From JAYQUR01 sp038133505 (GTDB taxonomy: Bacteria > Pseudomonadota > Alphaproteobacteria > MPNO01 > UBA830): DNA of 26,633 nt. Shown here one piece after another: positions 7,043-15,046 of this stretch; position 1 is the stretch's first letter; each line of letters begins with the position of its first letter. The notes beneath the pieces were generated by a model. That model saw nothing but the letters and a program-made list of their open reading frames with translations. It had not been told where the DNA came from and searched no databases. A program made the position numbers and the translations under genes. Location: contig JAYPTI010000024.1 in NCBI GenBank assembly GCA_038133505.1, positions 1 to 26,633 on the forward strand, written 5' to 3'.

Positions 7043-8230
7043 ATGTTCAATCGCGACCACCGCAACGTCCTCGTGCTGGGCACATGTCAGATGCTGTTCG
7101 GAACGGGACGCGGCCTGTTCATGGTCACGTCGCCCGCCGTGGCGCTCGGCATCGCGCCGCACCCGGCGCTGGCCACGCTGCCGACAGCGCTGGTCGTCGT
7201 CGGAACCGCGATCGCAGCGATGCCGGCCTCCCTGTTTTCCCGCAGGGTCGGGCGAAAAGGCGGGTTTCTGGCCGGCACCGTCCTTGCGGCCGCAAGCGGC
7301 GGCGCCGCGACGGCGGCGGTGCTCTATCAGAATTTCTGGTTTCTGGCGGCGGGCGGGCTGCTGTTCGGACTCTTCGCAGGCTTCGCCCAGCTATACCGCT
7401 TCGCCGTCGCCGACGTCGCACCGGAACATTTTCGCGCGAAGGCGATTTCGCTTGTCCTCGCCGGCGGCGTCTTCGCAGGTCTGGCCGGGCCCAATCTCGC
7501 GATCTGGGGCCGATCGCTGATCGAGAACCAGCTCTACGCCGGCGCGTTCCTGTTCATCGTCGCGACCGCGCTTCTCGCGGCGCTGGCGCTGATGTTCCTC
7601 GACATTCCCAGTCTCACGAAGGCCCAGCGCGAAGGCACGCAGCGGACGATCGCCGAGATCGTCAAGCAGCCCGTCTTCATCGCAGCGGCCATTTCCGCAA
7701 CCGTCGCCCAGGCGGTGATGAATTTCCTGATGACCGCGACCCCGATCGCCATGATCGCCCAGTGCGGCCACAGTTTCAGTTCCACTGCCGGCGTGATCGC
7801 CTGGCACACGGTCGCGATGTTCGCGCCCGGTTTCTTCACCGGCAACCTGATCCGCCGTTTCGGCGAGATAAAGATGATCCTCGCCGGACTCGCGCTCGAG
7901 GCAGCCTGTATCGTCGTCGCCCTCTCGGGGATCGAGGTGATCGACTTCTGGGTGGCGATGTTCCTGCTGGGCATCGGCTGGAACTTCACCTTCACGGCGG
8001 CGACGACGCTGATGACAACCGCCTACACCCCGGCCGAACGCGCGAAAACCCAGGGAATGATGAACCAGATCATTTACACGGTCGTCGCTTGCGGCTCTCT
8101 CTCGTCGGGGGCGCTGATCCATTTCTTCGGCTGGAACTGGGTAAATATCGGCGCCGTGCCGCTGCTGATCGTGTCCACGATCGTCACCCTGTGGTATGCG
8201 GCCGGCGTCAAACGGGCCGCTGCCGCCTGA
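7043..8230 (+). CDS. MFS transporter
   Basis: A 395-residue integral membrane protein with about 12 predicted helices in two six-helix halves joined by a cytoplasmic stretch near residues 195-215 (PSLTKAQREGTQRTIAEIVKQ). The loop between helices 2 and 3 carries SRRVGRKGGF, matching the MFS signature GxxxDRxGRR/K in degenerate form. Helix 5 holds GGVFAGLAGP, a proline/glycine-rich segment found in many MFS exporters. The ligand is unknown; either import or export is possible. The gene stands alone: a terminator precedes it and the TRAP operon follows after 93 bp. The ATG at 7043 has only a weak upstream purine run (GGTAAG). Confidence 0.85.
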   Translation: MFNRDHRNVLVLGTCQMLFGTGRGLFMVTSPAVALGIAPHPALATLPTALVVVGTAIAAMPASLFSRRVGRKGGFLAGTVLAAASGGAATAAVLYQNFWFLAAGGLLFGLFAGFAQLYRFAVADVAPEHFRAKAISLVLAGGVFAGLAGPNLAIWGRSLIENQLYAGAFLFIVATALLAALALMFLDIPSLTKAQREGTQRTIAEIVKQPVFIAAAISATVAQAVMNFLMTATPIAMIAQCGHSFSSTAGVIAWHTVAMFAPGFFTGNLIRRFGEIKMILAGLALEAACIVVALSGIEVIDFWVAMFLLGIGWNFTFTAATTLMTTAYTPAERAKTQGMMNQIIYTVVACGSLSSGALIHFFGWNWVNIGAVPLLIVSTIVTLWYAAGVKRAAAA

Positions 8231-8272
8231 CTGCGCCCCGTTCGCGCTTGCGTGCCGCGCAAAAATGATGAA

Positions 8273-8314
8273 CCCTGTGTGCATAACGATACGACAAACG
8301 CTCGCAAAACAGGG
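8273..8314 (+). promoter_or_regulatory. Possible leader pairing over the TRAP ribosome binding site
   Basis: CCCTGT (8273-8278) is the exact reverse complement of ACAGGG (8309-8314), which covers part of the AGGGAG ribosome binding site (8311-8316) of the TRAP binding-protein gene. A 30-nt loop would separate the arms. At six base pairs this could be chance. Confidence 0.2.
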
Positions 8315-8323
8315 AGTATCACG

Positions 8324-9319
8324 ATGAGAAGACGTTTCATGCCGGTCGTCGCGACCGCGCTCGCAACCATCCTGCTCGCCGCGCCGGTCGCGCAGGCCAA
8401 GGAAGTGAACCTCAAGGGCATTTCGGCCTGGCCGAAGAATTTTCCGCTGACCGGCGATTTCCTGCGCTTCATCGAGATGGCGAACGAGCGCGGCAAGGGC
8501 ATGTTCAAAATCACCCATATCGGCGGCCCGGAAATCGCCAAGGCGCCGGCCCAGTCAAAGGGCTTCAAAACGGGTCTCTACGACTTCATGTTCACCGCCG
8601 CCAGCTATCACCGCGGCGTCGTGCCGGAAGTCGACGCCCTGTCGGCGACGCAGGTGCGCCCGTGGGACGCGCGAAAGAGCGGCGCCATGGCGGCGCTGGA
8701 TGCGGCGATTACCAAGCGAATCGACGGCATCCTGCTCGCGCAGACCTCGACGAGCGTCTCGTTCATCCTGTATCTCAGCCGGGAGCCCAAGCGTACCGCC
8801 GATGGCATGATCTCGCTCGAAGGCTTCAAGATGCGCTCTGTGCCCGTTTACAACGCGTTCCTCAAGGAGCTCGGCGCGACGACGGTGACCGTGCAGGTGC
8901 CCGAAATCTACAATGCGCTCGAACGCGGCCTCGTGGACGGGTTCGCCTTCCCCGAAATGTGGACCCGCGCCTTCGGCTGGCACAAGTTCGTCAAATACCG
9001 GATCTACCCGAACTTCTATCAGCTGGAGCCCAGCATCTTCATGTCGAACAAGGCACTGAAGAAGCTGACGCCTGAGGGGCGGAAACTGATCCGTGAACTC
9101 GGCGCAGAGTGGGAGAAGATCTCCTTCGATTACTGGAAACCCCTGGTCGACAAGGAACGCCAGATCCTGAACACGGAGTTCGGCCACAAGGAAATCACGC
9201 TGACGGGTGACGCGGCGAAGAAATACATCGACCTCGCCAACGCGACGCCCATCGAGCGCCTCAAGGCCGTCGGCACACCCGAAGCCAAGACGCTCAGCAA
9301 GCTGTATCACGGCCAGTAA
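8324..9319 (+). CDS. TRAP transporter substrate-binding protein (DctP family)
   Basis: A 331-residue periplasmic receptor of a TRAP transporter, which delivers an organic acid to the QM permease for sodium-driven uptake. Signal peptide at residues 1-25 (MRRRFMPVVATALATILLA, cleavage after AQA). Residues about 165-210 hold the DctP core: GFKMRSVPVYNAFLKELGA with the arginine that usually salt-bridges the ligand carboxylate, then VQVPEIYNALERGLVDG, the helix that reads out the ligand. The start at 8324 is chosen over the in-frame ATG at 8252 because AGGGAG sits 7 nt upstream and the signal peptide begins there. The small and large permease genes follow immediately, so the system is complete. 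The carboxylate-binding arginine implies an acid ligand (family knowledge); its identity is unknown. Confidence 0.93.
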   Translation: MRRRFMPVVATALATILLAAPVAQAKEVNLKGISAWPKNFPLTGDFLRFIEMANERGKGMFKITHIGGPEIAKAPAQSKGFKTGLYDFMFTAASYHRGVVPEVDALSATQVRPWDARKSGAMAALDAAITKRIDGILLAQTSTSVSFILYLSREPKRTADGMISLEGFKMRSVPVYNAFLKELGATTVTVQVPEIYNALERGLVDGFAFPEMWTRAFGWHKFVKYRIYPNFYQLEPSIFMSNKALKKLTPEGRKLIRELGAEWEKISFDYWKPLVDKERQILNTEFGHKEITLTGDAAKKYIDLANATPIERLKAVGTPEAKTLSKLYHGQ

Positions 9320-9338
9320 GCCGTCTCACACCAGTCTC

Positions 9339-9364
9339 CCGTCCCCTACTTTCGTCGGGGACGG
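9339..9364 (+). other. Intra-operon stem-loop between TRAP receptor and permease genes
   Basis: CCGTCCCC (9339-9346) and GGGGACGG (9357-9364) form an 8-bp GC-rich stem with a 10-nt loop, 19 bp after the receptor stop codon. There is no T tract. Such stems often protect the 3' end of a binding-protein mRNA or weaken read-through, so that receptor is made in excess over permease. This role is inferred from position. Confidence 0.55.
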
Positions 9365-9392
9365 AACGTGTATTTGAAGCTTCCGACCCGCC

Positions 9393-9905
9393 ATGTACCT
9401 GGTCACCAAAGCCTATAACGGCCTCATCATCGGACTTGCCATCGTCGCGGGCCTGATGCTCGCGCTGATATTCGTGGGCATCGTCGCGGACGTCGCCATC
9501 CGCACCGTCGGCTACAACGCGCTTCAGTGGTACAGCGCGATCGCGGAATACTGTCTGCTGTTCTCCGCGATGCTGGGCGCACCCTGGCTCGTCCGACTGA
9601 AGGGCCACGTCGTCGTCGAATCCCTGACGATGACGATGCCGCCCACGATGCGCCTGTTGATGGCAAAGTTCGTCTATCTCGTGTGCATCGTCCTGTCGCT
9701 GCTGTTCGTCTGGTACGGCTGGCGGGAGATGATGATTTCGTGGAACGGGAACGAATGGGATATCCGGTCCATCGACATGCCGAAATGGATCCTGTTCGTG
9801 CCGTTCCCGCTGGGCTTCGGGCTCACGGCGGTCGAGTTCAGCCGGTATCTGTTCGGGTTCGATTCCTACTACGCCGGCAAGGTCGGCGAGTCGGAGTCGC
9901 TCTGA
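9393..9905 (+). CDS. dctQ: TRAP transporter small permease subunit (DctQ family)
   Basis: A 170-residue inner-membrane protein with four predicted helices (about 8-32, 45-65, 88-110 and 128-150), as expected for the small TRAP subunit, which pairs with the large subunit to form the transport unit. The first helix pair contains GLMLALIFVGIVADVAIRTVGYN, and YSAIAEYCLLFSAMLGAPWLVRLKGHVVVE is the conserved DctQ segment in which charged residues follow the second helix. It starts 73 bp after the receptor gene, beyond a stem-loop, and its TGA overlaps the ATG of the large subunit by one base (TGATG), suggesting translational coupling. The ribosome binding site is weak. Confidence 0.93.
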   Translation: MYLVTKAYNGLIIGLAIVAGLMLALIFVGIVADVAIRTVGYNALQWYSAIAEYCLLFSAMLGAPWLVRLKGHVVVESLTMTMPPTMRLLMAKFVYLVCIVLSLLFVWYGWREMMISWNGNEWDIRSIDMPKWILFVPFPLGFGLTAVEFSRYLFGFDSYYAGKVGESESL

Positions 9906-11254
9906 TGGAAATCCTGACCGAGTGGTATTCGATCGCCGGCTTCCTGGTCGGCATGGTCATCCTGTTCATGCTGCTGGGCATTCCGGTCGCCTTCGCGTTC
10001 CTGATCGCCAACATCGTCGGTGCGCTCGTCTTCATGGGCGACGGGACGATCATCGGCGGCCTGCAGACCGCGATGCCGCAGATCGTCGTGAACGCGGTGG
10101 AATCCGTCAGTATCTTCGCACTCATACCCGTGCCGCTGTTCATCATCATGGGCGAGTTGTTCTTCCATACCGGGCTCGCGGTCCGCGTGTTCGACGCGCT
10201 CGACAAGTGCTTCGGCCGCCTGCCGGGCCGGCTGTCCTACATCACGGTCGCGGGCGGCACGATCTTCGCCACGCTGTCCGGTTCGACCATGGCCAACACG
10301 GCGATGATGGGCTCGCTGATGGTCCCGGAAATGACCAACCGCGGCTACAAGCGGCACATGTCGATGGGGCCGATCCTCGGCACCGGCGGGCTCGCGATGA
10401 TCATTCCGCCGTCGGCGCTCGCCGTGCTGCTGGCGAGCCTCGCGGAAATCGACATCGGCAAGCTGCTGATCGCGGGCGTCCTGCCAGGGCTCGTGCTCGC
10501 GATCCTCTATTCGGTCCTGATCTACGTCCAGGTGAAGGTGGATCCCGAGGCCGCGCCCGAATATTCCGTCAGCGGCCATACGGTCGGCGAAATGATCAAG
10601 TCGGTGATCGTCAACGTGCTGCCGATGGGCTTCGTCGTCTTCTGCGTCATCGGGCTGATCATCCTCGGCATCGCGACCCCGACGGAGGCGGCCGGTTTCG
10701 GCGCCCTCGGCGTTCTCATCCTCGCGATCGTCTACCGCGTGCTGACCTGGGACATCGTCGTGAAATCGTTCGCCGGCTCGCTCCGCGTGACCGCGATGGT
10801 GCTGCTGATCATTCTCGCGTCGTCGACTTTCAGCCAGCTTCTTGCCTTCACGGGCGCGAGCGCGGGACTGATCGAATGGGCGACGGAGGTCCAGCTCGCG
10901 CCGCTCGTCATGCTGCTGATCATGTTCGGCGTCCTGCTGGTGCTCGGCATGTTCATGGACCAGGTGTCCATGATGCTGCTGACGGTGCCGATCTTCTTCC
11001 CGCTCGCCACGACGCTGCAGTTCGACCTGATCTGGTTCGGCCTCGTCATGCTGCTGGCGCTGGAAATCAGCCTGACGACGCCCCCGTTCGGTCTCCTGCT
11101 TTTCGTGATGATGGGCGTCGCGCCGGAGGGAACGACGCTGTGGCAAGTCGCCAAGGCGGCCGCGCCCTATATCGGTTGCGCGCTCATCGTCCTCGTCCTG
11201 CTGATCGTCTTCCCGGGCCTCGCGACCTACCTGCCGAGCCTGATGGTCGAATGA
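9905..11254 (+). CDS. dctM: TRAP transporter large permease subunit (DctM family)
   Basis: A 449-residue polytopic membrane protein, about 12 helices, matching the usual DctM length (about 425-450). Conserved DctM elements are VPLFIIMGELFFHTGLA, the G/S-rich FATLSGSTMANTAMMGSLMVPEM of the first substrate hairpin, GTGGLAMIIPPS, GIATPTEAAGFGALG, and the second hairpin region MFMDQVSMMLLTVPIFFP. It is the sodium-coupled transport subunit working with the DctQ and DctP proteins upstream. The ATG at 9905 overlaps the stop of the small subunit; a longer in-frame reading from 9527 would lie inside the small-subunit gene and is rejected. Its stop is only 3 bp from the stop of the convergent MFS gene. 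Confidence 0.95.
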   Translation: MEILTEWYSIAGFLVGMVILFMLLGIPVAFAFLIANIVGALVFMGDGTIIGGLQTAMPQIVVNAVESVSIFALIPVPLFIIMGELFFHTGLAVRVFDALDKCFGRLPGRLSYITVAGGTIFATLSGSTMANTAMMGSLMVPEMTNRGYKRHMSMGPILGTGGLAMIIPPSALAVLLASLAEIDIGKLLIAGVLPGLVLAILYSVLIYVQVKVDPEAAPEYSVSGHTVGEMIKSVIVNVLPMGFVVFCVIGLIILGIATPTEAAGFGALGVLILAIVYRVLTWDIVVKSFAGSLRVTAMVLLIILASSTFSQLLAFTGASAGLIEWATEVQLAPLVMLLIMFGVLLVLGMFMDQVSMMLLTVPIFFPLATTLQFDLIWFGLVMLLALEISLTTPPFGLLLFVMMGVAPEGTTLWQVAKAAAPYIGCALIVLVLLIVFPGLATYLPSLMVE

Positions 11255-11257
11255 GCG

Positions 11258-12484
11258 TTAGCCGCGGGTAAACTGATCCCGCGAGCGGTGCACCCAAGCG
11301 GCGAGGAAGCACAACATCAGCACACCGGCCGCACCGACGACGTAGAACGCCGCCTCGAGGCCGATCACTTCCGCAATGGCTCCCATGATGACGGGAAACA
11401 GCGCGCTGCCGAAACGGTTGAACGTGATGCGGAGGGCCGCCACCCGGCCCTGAAGATCCCGCGCCACGGCCCGCGACGCGATGGACATCATCAGCGGCAG
11501 GTTCAACCCCTGTCCCAGTCCGCGGACGCTGATCGCGATCGCGAGCAGCAGCGCCTCGTCGAACAGCGGCGTCACCGCAATGCCCACGATCGCGCAGCCG
11601 ATGGCGAGGATAAGCAGCCAGTAGTCCGCAAAGCGTTGGGTCAATAGTCCGACCGACAGCGCCGAGACCGCCGAAACGCCGTTGCTGATTCCGATAAGGA
11701 TGCCGATGAAGCCCGCCGTATAGCCGATTTCCTTCAACCAGACGCCGTAGAAAGACGACTGAACGCCGGAGCCGGTCTGGCGCATGAAGGTCGCCGCGAT
11801 GACCAGCGCGATCGCCGGAAGAACCAGCAACCGGAACGTCTGATGGTAATCAGACAGCCTGGGCATTACGGCGGCAGTGCTCGCCCGCATGCTACGGCGG
11901 CCCGCGGTCGCAGCGTCGGCCGAGGCGTGCTTCGGCAGAAATATCGCGCCGATTGCGCCCAGCAGTCCCCACAGCCCGAACAACCCGAAACCGCCGATCG
12001 GCCCGTAGCTTTCGTAAGCGACACCGACCAGGATCGGCCCGAAGAAGCCGCCGGTCCGCGCCGCAGCCGTCATCCTGCCCGCGAACCGCGCCTCGCCGCG
12101 CATAAGGGTGCCGACCGCGCTCTGCACGCCGATCCAGTTCGTCGTTTCGCAGAAACCGATCAGGACCTGGAACATGATCGTCGCCCAGATAAAGGGCAGC
12201 AGCGGCACGCTCATCGTGCATAGCGCGCCGATCAGGCCGAGCGTCGTGATAACGCGTCGCGGCCCGAACCGGTCGAGCAGCGCGCCGCCGTGTATGGACA
12301 TTGTCACCGGGAGGAGCTGCCGGCTCGAGACGATCACGCCCACCATCAGGAGGGACGCTTCCAGCTCAATCGCCGCCCACAGCGGAACGACTACGTGGCT
12401 CATCGCGAACAGGTTGCCGTTGAAGAACGCGGTACCGTAAACGGCACCCTGTACCCGCCAGGGAATGCTCTCGGCCGCCGTCAC
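11258..12484 (-). CDS. MFS transporter, divergent from the CoA-transferase gene
   Basis: A membrane protein of about 408 residues with 12 predicted helices. The helix 2-3 loop reads HGGALLDRFGPRRVITTLG, a good match to the MFS signature GxxxDRxGxRR. A central cytoplasmic stretch (KHASADAATAGRRSMRASTAAVMPRLSDYHQTF) separates the halves, and VARDLQGRVAALRITFNRFGSALFP near residue 345 is the equivalent loop and helix in the second half. No ATG is available near the N-terminus; GTG at 12484 and TTG at 12487 are adjacent alternatives, and I take GTG. It diverges from the CoA-transferase gene across a 96-bp gap with a perfect 21-bp palindrome, so both are probably controlled by one regulator. Substrate unknown; uptake of the acid that the transferase activates is a reasonable inference. 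Confidence 0.85.
   Translation of the reverse strand: MTAAESIPWRVQGAVYGTAFFNGNLFAMSHVVVPLWAAIELEASLLMVGVIVSSRQLLPVTMSIHGGALLDRFGPRRVITTLGLIGALCTMSVPLLPFIWATIMFQVLIGFCETTNWIGVQSAVGTLMRGEARFAGRMTAAARTGGFFGPILVGVAYESYGPIGGFGLFGLWGLLGAIGAIFLPKHASADAATAGRRSMRASTAAVMPRLSDYHQTFRLLVLPAIALVIAATFMRQTGSGVQSSFYGVWLKEIGYTAGFIGILIGISNGVSAVSALSVGLLTQRFADYWLLILAIGCAIVGIAVTPLFDEALLLAIAISVRGLGQGLNLPLMMSIASRAVARDLQGRVAALRITFNRFGSALFPVIMGAIAEVIGLEAAFYVVGAAGVLMLCFLAAWVHRSRDQFTRG
11263..11283. terminator. Possible bidirectional hairpin at the convergent TRAP/MFS junction
   Basis: CGCGGG (11263-11268) and CCCGCG (11278-11283) form a 6-bp stem with a 9-nt loop, just past the large-permease stop and inside the 3' end of the opposing MFS gene. 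There is no T tract, so it is a weak candidate. Confidence 0.3.
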
Positions 12485-12527
12485 CAACCCACCGTCCGAA
12501 TTGTCCGAAACAAACCGTTCATATGAG

Positions 12528-12548
12528 AAGGTTTATCCGATAAACCTT
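12528..12548. promoter_or_regulatory. Perfect 21-bp palindrome, probable operator between MFS and CoA-transferase genes
   Basis: Half-sites AAGGTTTAT (12528-12536) and ATAAACCTT (12540-12548) are exact reverse complements around a CCG centre. The element lies 32 bp before the CoA-transferase ATG and 43 bp from the MFS start, in an AT-rich patch. A 9-3-9 dyad is the usual size of an operator for a dimeric GntR-, TetR- or MarR-type repressor. The spacer is too short for a good RNA loop and no T tract follows, so a terminator is unlikely. Confidence 0.7.
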
Positions 12549-12580
12549 GGAATCGCTCTGACACTCACCGGAAAAATCGC

Positions 12581-13777
12581 ATGACCGACGCCCCGCAACC
12601 CCAGATCCTGTCGCATATCACCGTGCTTGACCTCACGCGGGCCCGCTCCGGCCCGACGTCGGTGCGCCAGCTCGCGGACTGGGGAGCGAACGTCATCAAG
12701 ATCGAGACGCCCGGCGCGCCGGACAGCGCCGACCTCGGCCGCCGCCACGGGCCGGACTTCCAGAACCTGCACCGCAACAAGTCGTCGATGACGCTCGATC
12801 TCAAGTCCGAGGAGGGCCACGCCGTCTTCATGAAGATGGCCGCCGACGCGGACGTGGTCGTCGAGAACATGCGGCCCGGCGTCAAGCACCGGCTCAAGGT
12901 CGACTACGAGTCGGTGAAGGCGGTGAACCCGCGGATCGTCTACGGCAGCATCTCGGGCTTCGGCCAGGACGGTCCCTACGCGGAGCGCCCCTGCCTCGAC
13001 CAGATCGCGCAGGGCATGGGCGGCCACATGATGGTGACCGGCGAGCCGGGGACCGGTCCGATGCGCTCGGGCGCCGCGATCAGCGACATGACCGCGGGCC
13101 TGCTGTGCGCCAACGGCATCATGCTCGCGCTTTACGAGCGCGAACGCTCCGGCGAAGGCCAGTGGGTCCAGACCTCGCTGCTGGAAGCGATGATCTTCCT
13201 GCTCGATTTCCAGGCGGCGCGCTGGCTCGTCGATCACGAGGTGCCGCCGCAGGCCGGCAATCACCACCCGGCGATCACGCCGATGGGCGCTTTCAGGACA
13301 CGTGACGGCTACATCAACATCGCGCCGATGCCCGACATGTGGCCGCGGTTCTGCAACGTGATGGGGCTCGATGCCCTGCCCCAGGACGATCGCTTCGCGA
13401 CGTTCGAAGCGCGCTACGCGAACCGACCGGCCCTGATCGAGGAGATCGAGGCGGTGACGTCGACGCAGGACAGCGCGTACTGGATCGAGCTGCTCAACGA
13501 CGCCCGCATCCCCTGCGGGCCGATCTACACGCTGGACCAGGCGTTCGCCGACCCGCAGATCGTCCATACTGGCATCGCCCGGAAAGTGCATTCGGAAAAG
13601 ATGGGCGACTTCGAGATCGTCGGCCAGCCGCTGCACCTGACGCGGACGCCGAACCGTCATGACGCCGGCAACGTGACCACCGCGCCGGAATACGGCGAGC
13701 AGACTATCGATATCCTCGAACGCTACGGATACTCGGCGGACGAAATCGCGGCGCTTCAGAAGGGCGGCGTCGTCTGA
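12581..13777 (+). CDS. Class III CoA-transferase (CaiB/BaiF family)
   Basis: A 398-residue cytoplasmic enzyme of the formyl-CoA transferase/CaiB family, which moves CoA between carboxylic acids through an aspartyl-CoA anhydride. LDLTRARSGPTSVRQLADWGANVIKIE (16-42) is the conserved N-terminal nucleotide/CoA-binding segment. RNKSSMTLDLKSEEG (65-79) follows. GAAISDMTAGLL places the catalytic aspartate at D169, the same number as in formyl-CoA transferase. RERSGEGQWVQTSLLEAM comes next, and NDARIPCGPIYTLDQAFADPQ near the C-terminus is typical of the family. The length is normal (about 400). It probably activates a carboxylate brought in by a neighbouring transporter; the TRAP system, two MFS genes and this enzyme lie within 7 kb. 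The identity of donor and acceptor acids cannot be read from sequence. Confidence 0.93.
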   Translation: MTDAPQPQILSHITVLDLTRARSGPTSVRQLADWGANVIKIETPGAPDSADLGRRHGPDFQNLHRNKSSMTLDLKSEEGHAVFMKMAADADVVVENMRPGVKHRLKVDYESVKAVNPRIVYGSISGFGQDGPYAERPCLDQIAQGMGGHMMVTGEPGTGPMRSGAAISDMTAGLLCANGIMLALYERERSGEGQWVQTSLLEAMIFLLDFQAARWLVDHEVPPQAGNHHPAITPMGAFRTRDGYINIAPMPDMWPRFCNVMGLDALPQDDRFATFEARYANRPALIEEIEAVTSTQDSAYWIELLNDARIPCGPIYTLDQAFADPQIVHTGIARKVHSEKMGDFEIVGQPLHLTRTPNRHDAGNVTTAPEYGEQTIDILERYGYSADEIAALQKGGVV

Positions 13778-13799
13778 CGGCGGACGGGCGGCCAGCGTC

Positions 13800-15029
13800 A
13801 TGGACCTGATGGGCGGCATCGGCCGCGCGCTCCGGCACCGAAACTACCGCGTCTACTGGGCCAGCAACGCGCTCAACACCATCGGGCGCTGGATGTACCG
13901 GGTCGCCATGGCGTGGCTGACGTGGGAGCTTACGGAATCGACGAGCTGGCTCGGCATCGTCGCCTTCGCCGAGGTCTTTCCTCTGGTCGTGTTCGCCGTC
14001 CTCGCCGGCGCCATCGCCGACCGGATCGGCTACCTGCGCATTACCGTCTGGGCGCAGGCGGTCACGTTTCTCGCCGCCATTGTCTTCGCGGGGCTGGCGC
14101 TCGCCGACATGGTCACCATCGAGCTGGTGCTGATATTCGCGCTGCTGATCGGCTCGCTGGAGTCGCTCACCACGCCTGCCCGCATGGCGATGGTCCACGG
14201 CCTCGTCACCAAGGAGGACATGCCGTCGGCGATCGCGCTCAACTCCGCAACGTTCAACGCGGCGCGCTTCATCGGCCCGGCCATCGCGGCCGCATTGCTG
14301 GAATGGGTCGGCAGCGCCTGGGTGCTTGCCATCGTCGCGGCGACCTTCACTCAGTTCTGGTTTGTCCTCCTGAAGCTCCAGGTCGAGGAGCCGGAGCGGA
14401 ACCCCGGCCCGTGGCGCGACCTCGTCACCGACATCGTGTCGGGCTGCCGGTACGGGTTCGGCCATCCCGGCATCCGCTTCCTGATGGTGCTCCTCGGGAT
14501 CACGGGGCTTTTCATCCGTCCCGTCATCGACCTGGTCGCGGGTCTGTCCGCGCAGGAATTCGACCGCGGTCCGGACGGCGTCGGCATCCTGCTGTCGACG
14601 CTCGGTTTCGGTGCGATGTTCGCCGGGCTATGGCTCGCCCAGCGCGGCCGCAACGAAGGGCTGACGGCGTTCGTTACCCACAGCCTGCTGTTTCAGGCGC
14701 TCGCGCTCGGCGCCGCGATGCTGACCGGACATATCTGGGTCGCCGCTGGGCTGCTGGGCATCGTCGGATTCTCGATGGTCGTCGCCGCCATCGGTTCGCA
14801 GTCGCTGATCCAGAACACCGTCAGTTCTGACATGCGCGCGCGCGTGATGAGCCTGCTGATCGTCGTCTCGTGGGGCCTGCCGGCCCTCGGCGCGCTGGTC
14901 GAGGGCTGGCTCGCCTCGTTCCTGGGGCTCCCGATCGTCATCGGCGGCGGCGCGGCGCTGACGCTCGTCCTCTGGCTCTGGGCACAGAGCCGCATCCGGC
15001 TTCACCGGTCGAGCCTCGAACAGGAATAG
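13800..15029 (+). CDS. MFS_3-type transporter (EntS-like)
   Basis: A 409-residue membrane protein with 12 predicted helices, of the MFS_3/EntS-like branch rather than the MFS_1 type of the other two MFS genes. The N-terminus ALRHRNYRVYWASNALNTIGRWMYRVAMAWLTWELT is the signature start of this branch, followed by GAIADRIGYLRITVW (helix 2-3 loop), SLTTPARMAMVHGLVTKEDMPSAIALNSATFNAARFIGPAIAA (helices 4-5) and QNTVSSDMRARVMSLL in the second half. Members export siderophores, drugs or metabolites. It starts 22 bp after the CoA-transferase stop and is probably co-transcribed with it, which hints at export or exchange of a product (inference). Confidence 0.85.
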   Translation: MDLMGGIGRALRHRNYRVYWASNALNTIGRWMYRVAMAWLTWELTESTSWLGIVAFAEVFPLVVFAVLAGAIADRIGYLRITVWAQAVTFLAAIVFAGLALADMVTIELVLIFALLIGSLESLTTPARMAMVHGLVTKEDMPSAIALNSATFNAARFIGPAIAAALLEWVGSAWVLAIVAATFTQFWFVLLKLQVEEPERNPGPWRDLVTDIVSGCRYGFGHPGIRFLMVLLGITGLFIRPVIDLVAGLSAQEFDRGPDGVGILLSTLGFGAMFAGLWLAQRGRNEGLTAFVTHSLLFQALALGAAMLTGHIWVAAGLLGIVGFSMVVAAIGSQSLIQNTVSSDMRARVMSLLIVVSWGLPALGALVEGWLASFLGLPIVIGGGAALTLVLWLWAQSRIRLHRSSLEQE

Positions 15030-15046
15030 CCGGGACCGTCGGGGCG

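Noticed and set aside
8248..8262. TTGCG/CGCAA hairpin after the first MFS gene
   Set aside because: A 5-bp stem followed by As, not Ts, on the coding strand; insufficient for a terminator.
9527..9904. N-terminal extension of the TRAP large permease
   Set aside because: It lies in another frame of the small-permease gene and is Arg-rich and non-membranous; the TGATG overlap at 9903-9907 gives the normal start.
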